DNA from: Rhodoferax sp. U11-2br
GTDB lineage: Bacteria > Pseudomonadota > Gammaproteobacteria > Burkholderiales > Burkholderiaceae_C
Assembly: GCF_018619435.1 (NCBI RefSeq)
Contig: NZ_JAHFZF010000019.1
Coordinates: 22,977-86,976 of the forward strand
Reading direction: 5' to 3'
Length of the DNA: 64,000 nt
A program made the translations under genes and the position numbers. The notes beneath the pieces were generated by a model. That model ran no database searches. It was not told the DNA's origin and worked only from the letters and a program-made list of their open reading frames with translations. Of the stretch, positions 8,863-16,940 are shown in pieces; position 1 is the stretch's first letter, and every line of letters starts with the position of its first letter.

Positions 8863-9708
8863 ATGACAACCCACCCACACCGCCGACTTGTTCTGGCTGT
8901 CGCCGCACTGACCGTGGCCGCACTGAGTGCACCCGCCTGGGCGCAAGCGGGCGCTGATTTGTCCACCTGGGACCGCATCAGCAGCAGCAAAACCCTGCGT
9001 ATCGCGGCGGTGGCCGGTGGTGCGCCCAACTACCAGAAAGACCTGGCCACAGGGGCGTGGAGCGGCATCATGATTGACCTGGCCAACAACCTGGCGACCA
9101 AACTGGGGGCCAAGCTGGAGATTTCCGAGACCACCTGGGGCAACGCGGTGCTGGACCTGCAGTCCAACAAGATCGATATCTTTTTTGGTCTGAACCCGAC
9201 GCCGCAGCGCGAAAAAGTCATCGCCTTTTCTCAGCCACTGTTCAACAACGCCTACAGCCTGATCGCCAAAAAGGGCTTCAGTCCCAAAACCTGGGCCGAG
9301 ATGGACACACCGGCGGTGACCATTGCGGTGGATGTGGGCTCGTCCTACGACAACCTGGTGACCACGATGTACACCAAGGCCAAGATCCTGCGTTTTGAGA
9401 AGTCGGCCGATGCCACGCTGGCGGTGCAAACCGGGCGTGCCGATGTGCAGCCGCTGGTGGTGACGCTGTCCGCTGGTATTGTCAAAAAGAACCCAGGCAT
9501 TGGCCAGGTGGTGGTGCCTGAGCCCATCAAAAGCACCTCCACCAATGCGGGCCTGCGTATGGAGTCAGACCAGCGCTGGCGCGCCTATGTGGACGAGTGG
9601 ATCGCCGAGTTGCGCCGCACCGATGCCATCAACCCCATCGTGTTGGGCAATCTGGACAAACTCATGAACATCAAGCGCGAAGAGATTCCGGCCATTGTGA
9701 GCTTCTGA
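8863..9708 (+). CDS. Polar amino acid ABC transporter, periplasmic substrate-binding protein
   Basis: 281 residues with a signal peptide (RRLVLAVAALTVAALSAPAWAQ) and the SBP_bac_3 fold: SSKTLRIAAV at the start of the mature protein, FFGLNPTPQREKVIAFSQPL in the first lobe hinge, and a C-terminal helix pair. It would capture an amino acid in the periplasm for the permease and ATPase that follow. The ATG at 8863 is preferred over the adjacent GTG because AAGGAG lies 8 bp upstream. It follows the three oxidoreductase subunits with a 40 bp gap, consistent with a shared operon and a shared substrate. Confidence 0.9.
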   Translation: MTTHPHRRLVLAVAALTVAALSAPAWAQAGADLSTWDRISSSKTLRIAAVAGGAPNYQKDLATGAWSGIMIDLANNLATKLGAKLEISETTWGNAVLDLQSNKIDIFFGLNPTPQREKVIAFSQPLFNNAYSLIAKKGFSPKTWAEMDTPAVTIAVDVGSSYDNLVTTMYTKAKILRFEKSADATLAVQTGRADVQPLVVTLSAGIVKKNPGIGQVVVPEPIKSTSTNAGLRMESDQRWRAYVDEWIAELRRTDAINPIVLGNLDKLMNIKREEIPAIVSF

Positions 9709-9757
9709 GGCGTACCCTGGTGGCAAGTTTGAGACGGCGCTGAACCAAGGAGTGGGC

Positions 9758-10414
9758 ATGTACGAGTGGAACTTTGGCTACCTCTGGCAATACCGCCAGC
9801 TGTTTGCCAACGGCCTGATGGTCACCGTGGGCTACAGCCTGCTGTGTATTGTGTTGGGCATGGCGGTCGGGCTGATCGCGGGCATCGGCGGCCTGGCCAA
9901 AACGCGGCTGCTTGCCTTGCCTTTGACATGGTATGTGGAGCTGTTTCGGGCCACGCCGGTGCTGGTGCTGATCATCTGGTTTTATTACGCGTTGCCGGTG
10001 TTGATCGGGGTGGCCATGACGGCCTCGGTGGCGGCGGTCCTGGCTTTGTCGTTGTACGGCGGGGCGTTTTATTCCGAGATCATCCGGGGCGGTATTGTCT
10101 CGATCGACCCGGGCCAGAGTGATGCCGCACGCGCGCTGGGCATGACCCGGTTTCAGGTGATGCGCCGGGTGGTGTTGCCACAAGCCTTGCGGCGCATGAC
10201 GCCACCGCTGATGAACCAATCGATCATGCAGCTCAAAAACACCTCGCTGCTCTCTGTGCTGGCGCTGCCCGATCTGGTGTATCAGGGCCAGGCGGTGGCG
10301 CACGAAACCTATCGCCCGCTGGAGGCCTACACCCTGATTGCCCTGATGTACATCGCCATTTTGTTGCCCGCGAGCAAGCTGGTGCGCCGGCTGGAGTCAC
10401 AACGCGCCAAGTAA
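9758..10414 (+). CDS. Amino acid ABC transporter permease (HisMQ type)
   Basis: 218 residues with about five membrane segments and the inner-membrane-component signature around EIIRGGIVSIDPGQSDAARALG (EAA loop), which docks onto the ATPase. It has the usual length for HisM/GlnP-type permeases. AAGGAG directly precedes the ATG at 9758. Only one permease gene is present, so it probably acts as a homodimer. It follows the binding protein by 49 bp. Confidence 0.92.
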   Translation: MYEWNFGYLWQYRQLFANGLMVTVGYSLLCIVLGMAVGLIAGIGGLAKTRLLALPLTWYVELFRATPVLVLIIWFYYALPVLIGVAMTASVAAVLALSLYGGAFYSEIIRGGIVSIDPGQSDAARALGMTRFQVMRRVVLPQALRRMTPPLMNQSIMQLKNTSLLSVLALPDLVYQGQAVAHETYRPLEAYTLIALMYIAILLPASKLVRRLESQRAK

Positions 10415-10453
10415 GCCACCCACCTGACAATGAAACACGCCAGACGCCACGCC

Positions 10454-11215
10454 ATGATCGACATCCACGGGTTACAGAAAAGTTTTGGGGACCACCTGGT
10501 CCTCAAAGACATCCACATGCACATCAACAAAGGGGCGGTGGTGGCGCTGCTCGGGCCATCCGGTTCGGGTAAATCCACGCTGTTGCGTTGTATCAACCTG
10601 TTGACCATTCCCGACCAGGGCAGCATCCGCGTGGGCAGCCATGAGATGCACTACTCGGGTGATGCCACCCGCCTGCCCGGCGACCGGGCTCTGGCGCGTT
10701 TTCGGGCCAACACCGGCATGGTGTTCCAGCATTTCAACCTCTTTCCGCACATGACGGTGCTGCAGAACGTGATGGAAGGTCCACTGACCGTGCTGCGTTT
10801 GCCCAAGGCCCAGGCGCGTGAACGGGCGCAGGCGCTGCTGGCCAAAGTGGGTCTGCAAGACAAGGTGGACCAGCGCCCCGAGCAACTCTCTGGCGGCCAG
10901 AAGCAGCGCGTGGCGATTGCCCGCGCCCTGGCCATGCAGCCCCAGGTGATGTTGTTTGACGAGGTGACCTCGGCGCTCGACCCCGAGCTGGTGGGCGAGG
11001 TGCTGGGGGTGATCCGCGAACTGGCGCTTGATGGCATGACCATGGTGCTGGTGACCCATGAAATGGCGTTTGCGCGTGAGGTGGCCGACCAGGTGGTTTT
11101 TATGCGCGACGGTGTGGTGCTGGAAAGTGGCCCGGCCAAAGAGGTGATCGACAACCCGCAGCACAGTGCCACCCAGCAGTTTTTTGCGCGTTACCACGCG
11201 GGCACCAAGGTTTGA
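10454..11215 (+). CDS. Amino acid ABC transporter ATP-binding protein
   Basis: 253 residues. Walker A GPSGSGKST (residues 34-42), signature LSGGQKQR, Walker B VMLFDEVTSALD and switch His in VTHEM are all intact. It powers uptake through the preceding permease. The start at MIDIHGL (10454) matches the family; an ATG at 10430 is in frame and 24 bp earlier. The stop at 11213-11215 falls inside the first FNR-like palindrome (11212-11225), so the next unit's regulatory region begins where this operon ends. Confidence 0.93.
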   Translation: MIDIHGLQKSFGDHLVLKDIHMHINKGAVVALLGPSGSGKSTLLRCINLLTIPDQGSIRVGSHEMHYSGDATRLPGDRALARFRANTGMVFQHFNLFPHMTVLQNVMEGPLTVLRLPKAQARERAQALLAKVGLQDKVDQRPEQLSGGQKQRVAIARALAMQPQVMLFDEVTSALDPELVGEVLGVIRELALDGMTMVLVTHEMAFAREVADQVVFMRDGVVLESGPAKEVIDNPQHSATQQFFARYHAGTKV

Positions 11216-11225
11216 CGGAGGTCAA
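11212..11225 (+). promoter_or_regulatory. FNR-like palindrome 1 (TTGAC-N4-GTCAA)
   Basis: TTGAC GGAG GTCAA. It has the geometry of an FNR/DNR-type box (TTGAT-N4-ATCAA) with C/G in place of T/A at the fifth position. It is 38 bp upstream of a second copy with the same half sites, and both precede the copper island. Binding by the Crp/Fnr protein at 18839 is an inference. Confidence 0.6.
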
Positions 11226-11249
11226 GGTATTGCTCATGGCTGGTCGAGC

Positions 11250-11263
11250 TTGACTGAGGTCAA
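11250..11263 (+). promoter_or_regulatory. FNR-like palindrome 2 (TTGAC-N4-GTCAA)
   Basis: TTGAC TGAG GTCAA, extended to CTTGAC..GTCAAG (16 bp perfect dyad). It ends 16 bp before the ATG at 11280. A possible -10 TATCAT lies at 11266-11271. If that is used, the transcript would be nearly leaderless, box 1 would lie near -60 and box 2 near -21, the latter a repressing position. Confidence 0.6.
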
Positions 11264-11279
11264 GTTATCATCCGCCACC

Positions 11280-11645
11280 ATGTCCCTTCTGCACCTCCTG
11301 CGCAACACCCCCTGGCTCGCCAAACTGGCGCTGCTATGGTTTGCCTTGACGTTGGGTGTAGCGGTGGCATCCCCCTTGGTGGACTCGCAGCAGGAGTTGC
11401 TGATCTGCACCTCGACCGGCATGGCCAAGGTGGTGTTGCATGACGACGGCTCGGTCACCACCAGTCCGGTGGACCAGGCGCACTGCCCGCTGTGTATGAC
11501 AGGTGGTTTGCCAGCCAACTTTGCCAGCCTGGTGTTTGAGCCGGTATTGCCGCTGGGCCGGGTGCTGCAAAGCATTCCTGCGGCGCGCCTCGCAACGCTC
11601 ACGGCCGCACCGCCACCCTCGCGTGGCCCGCCCAGCTTTCTCTAA
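11280..11645 (+). CDS. DUF2946 family protein
   Basis: 121 residues. An N-terminal hydrophobic segment (LALLWFALTLGVAVASPLV) acts as signal or anchor. The segment LLICTSTGMAKVVL and a CPLC motif match DUF2946, a family of small proteins commonly beside copper-related and TonB receptor genes. The Cys pairs suggest metal binding, but function is unproven. It is the first gene of the copper island and lies just behind two FNR-like boxes. A paralogue sits two genes downstream (12356-12799) with CPFC in the same place. Confidence 0.75.
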   Translation: MSLLHLLRNTPWLAKLALLWFALTLGVAVASPLVDSQQELLICTSTGMAKVVLHDDGSVTTSPVDQAHCPLCMTGGLPANFASLVFEPVLPLGRVLQSIPAARLATLTAAPPPSRGPPSFL

Positions 11646-11654
11646 GCTACCCCA

Positions 11655-11703
11655 TCTATAGCTATCGGCCCTTTATCCATAAGGGCTGGAGGCTGATTTA
11701 ATC
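11655..11703. repeat. Degenerate palindromic interspersed repeat, copy 1
   Basis: Core TAGCTAT..GCCCTTTAT..ATAAGGGCT..GGAGGCTGATTT, able to form a hairpin through GCCCTT/AAGGGC. It lies between the first DUF2946 gene and the PCu(A)C gene. Related copies are described at 12781, 18774, 27427, 49081, 51567, 52338, 53246 and 63503. Confidence 0.7.
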
Positions 11704-11817
11704 AGTATTTGCGCAGAAACACCTCAGTCCCACAGGCTGGCTCTGGTGTGGTTTGCGTCGGCTGAAACGCCTTTGTCTCCCGGCACAGCGTGCCATTCTT
11801 AACCTGAAGGAAATCCC

Positions 11818-12315
11818 ATGAAGTTGACATCCCTGATGACCGCTGCCGCCCTGGCCTGTGTGGCCCTGAGTGCCCTGGCCCACGAGACCGTCGAGGTCCA
11901 AAACGCCTGGGCGCGCGCCACCGTCAAAGGCCAGATGGCCTCCGGTGCGTTCATGACCCTCACTGCCAAGGACGGCGCCAAGTTGGTGGGCGCGGCCTCG
12001 CCGGTGGCCGGTGTGGCACAGGTGCACGAGATGAAGATGGACGGTGGTGTGATGAAGATGGCTGAAGTCAAGGGTGGCCTGGATCTGCCCGCAGGCAAGG
12101 CGGTGGCGCTCAAACCCGGTGGTTACCACGTCATGCTGATGGACCTCAAAGAGCAGCTGGTCAAAGACAGCACGGTGCCTGTGACACTCATCTTCAAAGA
12201 CGCCAAAGGGGTCGAGAGCAAGTTGGAACTCAAGCTGCCGGTGGCCACCACCGCGCCGGATGGCATGGCTGGTATGGACCATTCTAAACACGGCATGTCC
12301 GCTGCCAAGCCCTGA
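11818..12315 (+). CDS. PCu(A)C family periplasmic copper chaperone
   Basis: 165 residues with a signal peptide ending around ALAHE. The copper-binding residues expected in this family are present: His70 and Met72 in HEMKM, Met81, then His104 and Met106 in GGYHVMLM. This closely follows the known H(M)x10Mx21HxM pattern. The C-terminus adds a further Met/His-rich tail (MAGMDHSKHGM). The protein would hold Cu(I) in the periplasm and pass it to a cuproenzyme or transporter. AAGGA lies before the ATG. It is in an operon-like run with DUF2946 genes and the copper TonB receptor. Confidence 0.92.
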   Translation: MKLTSLMTAAALACVALSALAHETVEVQNAWARATVKGQMASGAFMTLTAKDGAKLVGAASPVAGVAQVHEMKMDGGVMKMAEVKGGLDLPAGKAVALKPGGYHVMLMDLKEQLVKDSTVPVTLIFKDAKGVESKLELKLPVATTAPDGMAGMDHSKHGMSAAKP

Positions 12316-12355
12316 GTCAGTCTGACCACCACCACCCACACTGACCAAACACGCC

Positions 12356-12799
12356 ATGTCCAGCCCGCTGACGACCGTGCTGCGCCGCCCTCGGGTGGTG
12401 TGGCTGGCGCTGTGGATCGCGCTGCTGGGCGCGCTGGTTCCGACGCTGTCGCATGCCCTGGTGTGGGCACGTGGTGATGCGGCGCTGGTGGAGATCTGCA
12501 CCACCACCGGGCAGCGTTGGGTGGTGGTGGCGCAAGCACCGGCCGATGGGGCGATGCCTACATCAGACGCATCGGGTGACCCGGCTTCTGCCCAAGGGCT
12601 GAAGCACTGCCCGTTCTGTCTGCTGTCCGCCGAGCGCCTCAGCACCCCGCCACCGCCCCCGTTCGTGCCCTTGGTGCTACCTGGGCAGGCCGTGCCAGCA
12701 CAAAGTCGGCAGCTCTTCGCTTCACTTTTATTGTTTGTTGTTACACCGCCACCGCGCGGTCCACCTGCTTTCCTGAATATCCAATTTCATAGTGCTTGA
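12356..12799 (+). CDS. DUF2946 family protein (second copy)
   Basis: 147 residues. N-terminal membrane segment VVWLALWIALLGALVPTLSHAL, then the DUF2946-like VEICTTTGQRWVVV and KHCPFCLLSAE, a Pro-rich stretch and a second hydrophobic segment. The CPFC motif matches CPLC of the first copy. The C-terminal codons run into a palindromic repeat (12781-12834), so the last few residues (IQFHSA) are repeat-derived. It lies 40 bp after the PCu(A)C gene on the same strand, consistent with cotranscription. Confidence 0.75.
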   Translation: MSSPLTTVLRRPRVVWLALWIALLGALVPTLSHALVWARGDAALVEICTTTGQRWVVVAQAPADGAMPTSDASGDPASAQGLKHCPFCLLSAERLSTPPPPPFVPLVLPGQAVPAQSRQLFASLLLFVVTPPPRGPPAFLNIQFHSA

Positions 12800-12834
12800 T
12801 CCAGCCCTGATAAGGGCTACAGGCATATTTTTTG
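12781..12834. repeat. Degenerate palindromic interspersed repeat, copy 2
   Basis: Contains AGCCCT-GATA-AGGGCT with flanking CCAATTTCATAG and CAGGCATATTTT. It overlaps the 3' end of the second DUF2946 gene. The hairpin followed by a short T run could also act as a weak terminator. Confidence 0.65.
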
Positions 12835-12852
12835 GTTAGTTGGGAGAGTGTC

Positions 12853-13374
12853 ATGGTCTCATTGTTGCGCCTTCAGGGTGCGCTTTCTTCTCTGCGGCCC
12901 ACGGGTTGGCGCCGCTGGATGGTCTCGCTGCTGCTTATCCTGCCCTTGTGGGTGTCAGCGCATGGTGTGCGCAAAGGTGAACTGCTGATGGATCACCCCT
13001 ATGCGGTGCCCAGTGCACCGGGTGCAGCGCAGGGCCAGGTCTACTTTCGGGGCATCCAGAACAAGGGAGCGCAGCCTGACCGTCTGTTGGGCGCCAGCAC
13101 ACCCCAGGCCGCCCGGGTGGTGTTGGAGCGCCTGATCCCCGAGGCCCACGGCCTGCGCACGCAGGCCGTGTCGGCCATCAACCTGCCTGCCAAAAACACC
13201 ATCCGGCTGCGCCATACCGGTGACTACCAACTCACGCTGCTCGACCTCAAGTCGCCGCTCAAAGATGGCGACCGCTTTGATGTCACGCTGGACTTTGAAC
13301 ACGCGGGCAGCCAGACCGTGCAGGTGTGGGTGCAGACCCCGCGTGCGCTGTCCGTCAGCCATGCCGAACACTGA
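12853..13374 (+). CDS. PCu(A)C-like protein lacking the copper ligands
   Basis: 173 residues; GGGAGAG precedes the ATG at 12853. A signal segment (WMVSLLLILPLWVSAHG) is followed by a beta-sandwich domain that aligns in outline with PCu(A)C, with the phrase ARVVLERL..LPAKNTIRLRHTGDYQLTLLDLK. Where the normal protein has HxM and GGYHVMLM, this one has VLER and GDYQLTLL, so the His and Met ligands are gone. It may be a structural partner or may bind something else. It lies between DUF2946 and the copper TonB receptor, and its stop is about 40 bp before the receptor. Confidence 0.7.
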   Translation: MVSLLRLQGALSSLRPTGWRRWMVSLLLILPLWVSAHGVRKGELLMDHPYAVPSAPGAAQGQVYFRGIQNKGAQPDRLLGASTPQAARVVLERLIPEAHGLRTQAVSAINLPAKNTIRLRHTGDYQLTLLDLKSPLKDGDRFDVTLDFEHAGSQTVQVWVQTPRALSVSHAEH

Positions 13375-13413
13375 GCGTGAATGCCCCCTGTTTTTTGAAC
13401 CCAGGAACACACC

Positions 13414-15732
13414 ATGTCTTCCCCCAAACTTCAAACCTTCCATCACGCCATGGCCTTGGCGCTGCCCGCGCTGTGCCTGTTGTGCACCCATGCCCGGGCC
13501 GCTGACGAGGCGGTTGCGGTACTGCCTGCCGTTATCGTCACCGGCACACCAGACAACATCAGCCCGGCGCCCGGCGCCACCTGGGTGAACAAAACCACGC
13601 TGGCACCCAAGCTCGCCGCCACCAGCGACACCGCCTGCCTGCTGTCGGACATCCCCGGTCTGAGCCTGTATGGTGCGGGCGGTGTCTCCAGCCTGCCGGT
13701 CATCCACGGCCTGGCCGATGACCGCCTGCGCATCCAAGTCGATGGCATGGACCTGATTGCGTCCTGCCCCAACCACATGAACCCGGCGCTGTCCTACATC
13801 GACCCGTCTCAGGTGGATGTGATCAAGGTCTATGCCGGTATCACCCCGGTCAGCGTGGGCGGTGACAGCATTGGCGGCAGTATCGCGGTCAGCTCACGTG
13901 CGCCGGAATTTGCCGCGCCGGGGCAAGCGCCCATCAGCAAGGGCGAGGTGGGCACCTTCTACCGCAGCAACAACAACGCGCGCGGCTTGAACCTGTCGGC
14001 CACCTACGCCACCGACAGCTTCAACATCAGCTACAGCGCCGCCACCGCCAAGGCCGACAACTACACGGCCGCCGGGGACTTCAAGACCAGCATGTCCACC
14101 GGCCGCGCCGGGCACACGCTGCCTCTGGACGAGGTCGGCTCCAGTGCCTACGACACCCGCAACCAGACCCTGGCACTGGCCTACAAAAACGACAACCACC
14201 TGTTCGAGGCCAAATTTGGTGTGCAGGACATGCCCTACCAGCTGTACCCGAACCAGCGTATGGACCTGCTCAAGAACGACCAGAACAGTGTGAACCTGCG
14301 TTACCTGGGCCAGTTTGACTGGGGTGCACTTGAAGCCAGGGCTTATCACGAGAACGTGGACCACTTCATGGACTTCGGTGCGGACAAACAGTTTTTCTAT
14401 GGCCCCAATTTGCCGTCCACGATTGTTGCGCCAGGCATGCCGATGTACACCCAGGGGAAAACCACGGGGCTGAGTGTCAAAGCGGACAAAATCCTGTCAC
14501 CAACGGAGTTGTTGCGCCTCGGTGTCGACTTGCAGCAGTACCGGCTCAATGACTGGTGGCCGCCGTCCCCTTCGTCGCTGGATGGCATGGTTTCAGCCCC
14601 GGGCGTGCCTGCCACTTCGGGCGGCATGGCCCCAGACACCTTCTGGAACATCAGGGATGGCCAACGCGACCGCACCGCGTTGTTTGCCGAGTTGGAGTCC
14701 AAGCTTGACGCGCAGTGGCTGACACTCTTGGGTCTGAGATACGAACGGGTGACAACCAATACCGGGAACGTACAAGGCTACAACACCGTGATGGCCGGAT
14801 ATGCAGCTTCTGCGGCCGCCTTCAATGCGCGGGAACACCGGCGAACGGATCACAACTGGGACCTGACGGCTCTGGCGCGGTACACGCAGAGTGAGCGCAG
14901 CGATGTCGAGTTCGGTTTCTCCCGCAAGACGCGCTCGCCCAACTTGTATGAACGTTACTCCTGGTCACAGAACTCCATGGCTTTGGAGATGAACAATTTT
15001 GTGGGTGACGGCAACGGTTATCTCGGTAACCTTGACTTGAAGCCTGAGGTGGCGCACACACTGTCCGCCACTTTGGATGTTCACGCACCAGACCGTGCCT
15101 GGGGTTTCAAGGCGACCCCCTATTTCACCCAAGTCTCGAACTACATCGACGCTGTTCGTTGTGCCGGTTCCGGCACGATGATGAACGCACTGTGCAGTGG
15201 CGCAGGCAATGCCACGGCAGTCGGCAAGTTTGTCAACCTCCAGTACGCCAACCAGCCCGCACGCCTGTACGGTGTGGATTTGTCGGGTCACATGCCACTG
15301 GCCAACAACGCTTGGGGCCAATTCGGGTTCAAGGGTCTGTTGAACTACACCCACGGTACCAACCGCGACACCGGCGATGCACTCTACAACGTGATGCCGC
15401 TCAATGCCAAGCTGGCGCTGACCCAAAAACTGGCAGGCTGGGACAACAGTCTTGAGCTGGTGATGGTGCAGGCCAAAGACAGCGTTTCCAGCGTGCGCAA
15501 CGAGGTCAAGACCCCCGGCTACAGCCTGGTCAACCTGCGTGCCAGCCACAGCTGGAAAACGGTGCGTCTCGACTTTGGTGTGGAGAACCTGTTGGATAAG
15601 TTCTATTCCTTGCCCACAGGGGGTGCCTACACCGGCCAAGGCAGCACCATGAGCATCAACGGTATTCCTTATGGCATTGCCGTGCCGGGCGCTGGTCGAT
15701 CTGTGTATGTGGGTCTGAATCTCAAGTTCTGA
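13414..15732 (+). CDS. TonB-dependent outer membrane copper receptor (OprC/NosA type)
   Basis: 772 residues: signal peptide, plug domain (IPGLSLYGAGGVSSLPVIHGL, then RLRIQVDGMDL) and a 22-strand-type barrel ending in a terminal Phe (VYVGLNLKF). Cys118 and Met122 (SCPNHM) and His317 and Met319 (DHFM) give the CxxxM and HxM pairs that bind copper in Pseudomonas OprC. The CPNHMNPALSYIDP stretch is typical of the TonB-copper subfamily. It would import copper ions across the outer membrane. A BtuF/FecCD-type ABC importer follows at once, which offers an inner membrane route. All surrounding genes are on the same strand. Confidence 0.93.
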   Translation: MSSPKLQTFHHAMALALPALCLLCTHARAADEAVAVLPAVIVTGTPDNISPAPGATWVNKTTLAPKLAATSDTACLLSDIPGLSLYGAGGVSSLPVIHGLADDRLRIQVDGMDLIASCPNHMNPALSYIDPSQVDVIKVYAGITPVSVGGDSIGGSIAVSSRAPEFAAPGQAPISKGEVGTFYRSNNNARGLNLSATYATDSFNISYSAATAKADNYTAAGDFKTSMSTGRAGHTLPLDEVGSSAYDTRNQTLALAYKNDNHLFEAKFGVQDMPYQLYPNQRMDLLKNDQNSVNLRYLGQFDWGALEARAYHENVDHFMDFGADKQFFYGPNLPSTIVAPGMPMYTQGKTTGLSVKADKILSPTELLRLGVDLQQYRLNDWWPPSPSSLDGMVSAPGVPATSGGMAPDTFWNIRDGQRDRTALFAELESKLDAQWLTLLGLRYERVTTNTGNVQGYNTVMAGYAASAAAFNAREHRRTDHNWDLTALARYTQSERSDVEFGFSRKTRSPNLYERYSWSQNSMALEMNNFVGDGNGYLGNLDLKPEVAHTLSATLDVHAPDRAWGFKATPYFTQVSNYIDAVRCAGSGTMMNALCSGAGNATAVGKFVNLQYANQPARLYGVDLSGHMPLANNAWGQFGFKGLLNYTHGTNRDTGDALYNVMPLNAKLALTQKLAGWDNSLELVMVQAKDSVSSVRNEVKTPGYSLVNLRASHSWKTVRLDFGVENLLDKFYSLPTGGAYTGQGSTMSINGIPYGIAVPGAGRSVYVGLNLKF

Positions 15733-15818
15733 AACTTTGTGCTGGCTGCGCCGCCACGTGGGTGCGCGCAATCTCAGCGCTGTTTTTGTCAAAGCTGCAT
15801 TTTTAACCTGGAGAATTC

Positions 15819-16940
15819 ATGCGTTTTTTTGTCACGAAGTCTGTGCTGCGCCGCCTGTTGGGTGTGTGGTTGGCCGTTTTTGCCCTGTGTGCCTGGTCGG
15901 CCACGGTGGAAGTCACCGATGCCCTGGGCCGCAAGGTCAAGGTCAGCAGCCCGGTACAGCGGGTTGCGCTGAATTTCAACTTTGAGGAGTTCACTGCCGT
16001 GGCAGGCAAGGACAACTGGGCCAAGGTGGTGGGTATTTCCCGCGCTCCCTTTGAGGGCTGGCGCCCGGTGATCTTCAGCCGTTATGCCGCAGTCATTCCG
16101 AACCTGCAGGCCATGCCCGACATCGGGCATTCGGACGATGGCACCTTCAGCGCTGAAAAAGTCATCGCGCTCAAACCCGATGTGTTGTTCATCTCCGAGT
16201 GGACTTACAAGTCATTGCAAATCGCACGTGAGCAGATCGAGGCCGCGGGCATCCCGATTGTGGTGATCGACTACAACGCCCAGTTGCTGGAGCGCCACCT
16301 GAGTTCCACCCGAGCCATCGGCAAGGTGATGGGCACCGAGGCCCGCGCCGAGGAACTGGCCAAACTCTACGAGCGCGAGTACAACGGTGTGCTCTCACGT
16401 ATCGCCAAGGCCGGTGGCTCGACGCACAAAAAAGTCTATGTGGAGCTTGGCCAAGCCGGTGCTGACACCGTGGGCAACAGCTACAGCGGCACCATGTGGG
16501 GCAAGATATTGACCACGCTGGGCGCGGTCAACGTGGCCGATGGCAAGCTGCCCGGCCCTTGGGGCCCGGTGAACCCCGAGGCGGTGATTGCCGACAACCC
16601 GGATCTGATCTTTATCACCGGCTCCAGCTGGGTCAACAAACCCAAAGCTGTCAAAACCGGCTACCAAGCCACACCTGAGATAACCCGTGCGTCGCTGCGA
16701 CCTTATGCTGAGCGCGCTGGTTGGGCCAACATAAAGGCTGTAAAAGATGGTGAGGTACACGCCATCGAAGCGGGTCTGTCGCGTAGCCTGTTTGACTTTG
16801 TCGCTTTGCAGTACATCGCCAAGCGCCTGTACCCGGACGCCTTCAAGGATGTGGACCCCGAGGCCTCGTTCAAGGCCTACCACGCCAAGTACCTGCCAGT
16901 CGCTTATGCCGGTACCTGGATGCTGCCGCTCAAGCCGTGA
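15819..16940 (+). CDS. Periplasmic metal/siderophore-type substrate-binding protein (BtuF/FepB family)
   Basis: 373 residues with a signal peptide (WLAVFALCAWSA) and a Peripla_BP_2 fold: VTDALGRKVKV near the start, VIALKPDVLFISEW in the first lobe, and AVIADNPDLIFITG in the second. Family members deliver cobalamin, ferric siderophores, haem or metal complexes to FecCD-type permeases. Here it sits between a copper TonB receptor and its permease, so a copper or copper-chelate ligand is the contextual guess. It has neither a clear His/Met-rich loop nor a lipobox. Its stop overlaps the permease start (GTGA at 16937-16940). Confidence 0.85.
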   Translation: MRFFVTKSVLRRLLGVWLAVFALCAWSATVEVTDALGRKVKVSSPVQRVALNFNFEEFTAVAGKDNWAKVVGISRAPFEGWRPVIFSRYAAVIPNLQAMPDIGHSDDGTFSAEKVIALKPDVLFISEWTYKSLQIAREQIEAAGIPIVVIDYNAQLLERHLSSTRAIGKVMGTEARAEELAKLYEREYNGVLSRIAKAGGSTHKKVYVELGQAGADTVGNSYSGTMWGKILTTLGAVNVADGKLPGPWGPVNPEAVIADNPDLIFITGSSWVNKPKAVKTGYQATPEITRASLRPYAERAGWANIKAVKDGEVHAIEAGLSRSLFDFVALQYIAKRLYPDAFKDVDPEASFKAYHAKYLPVAYAGTWMLPLKP

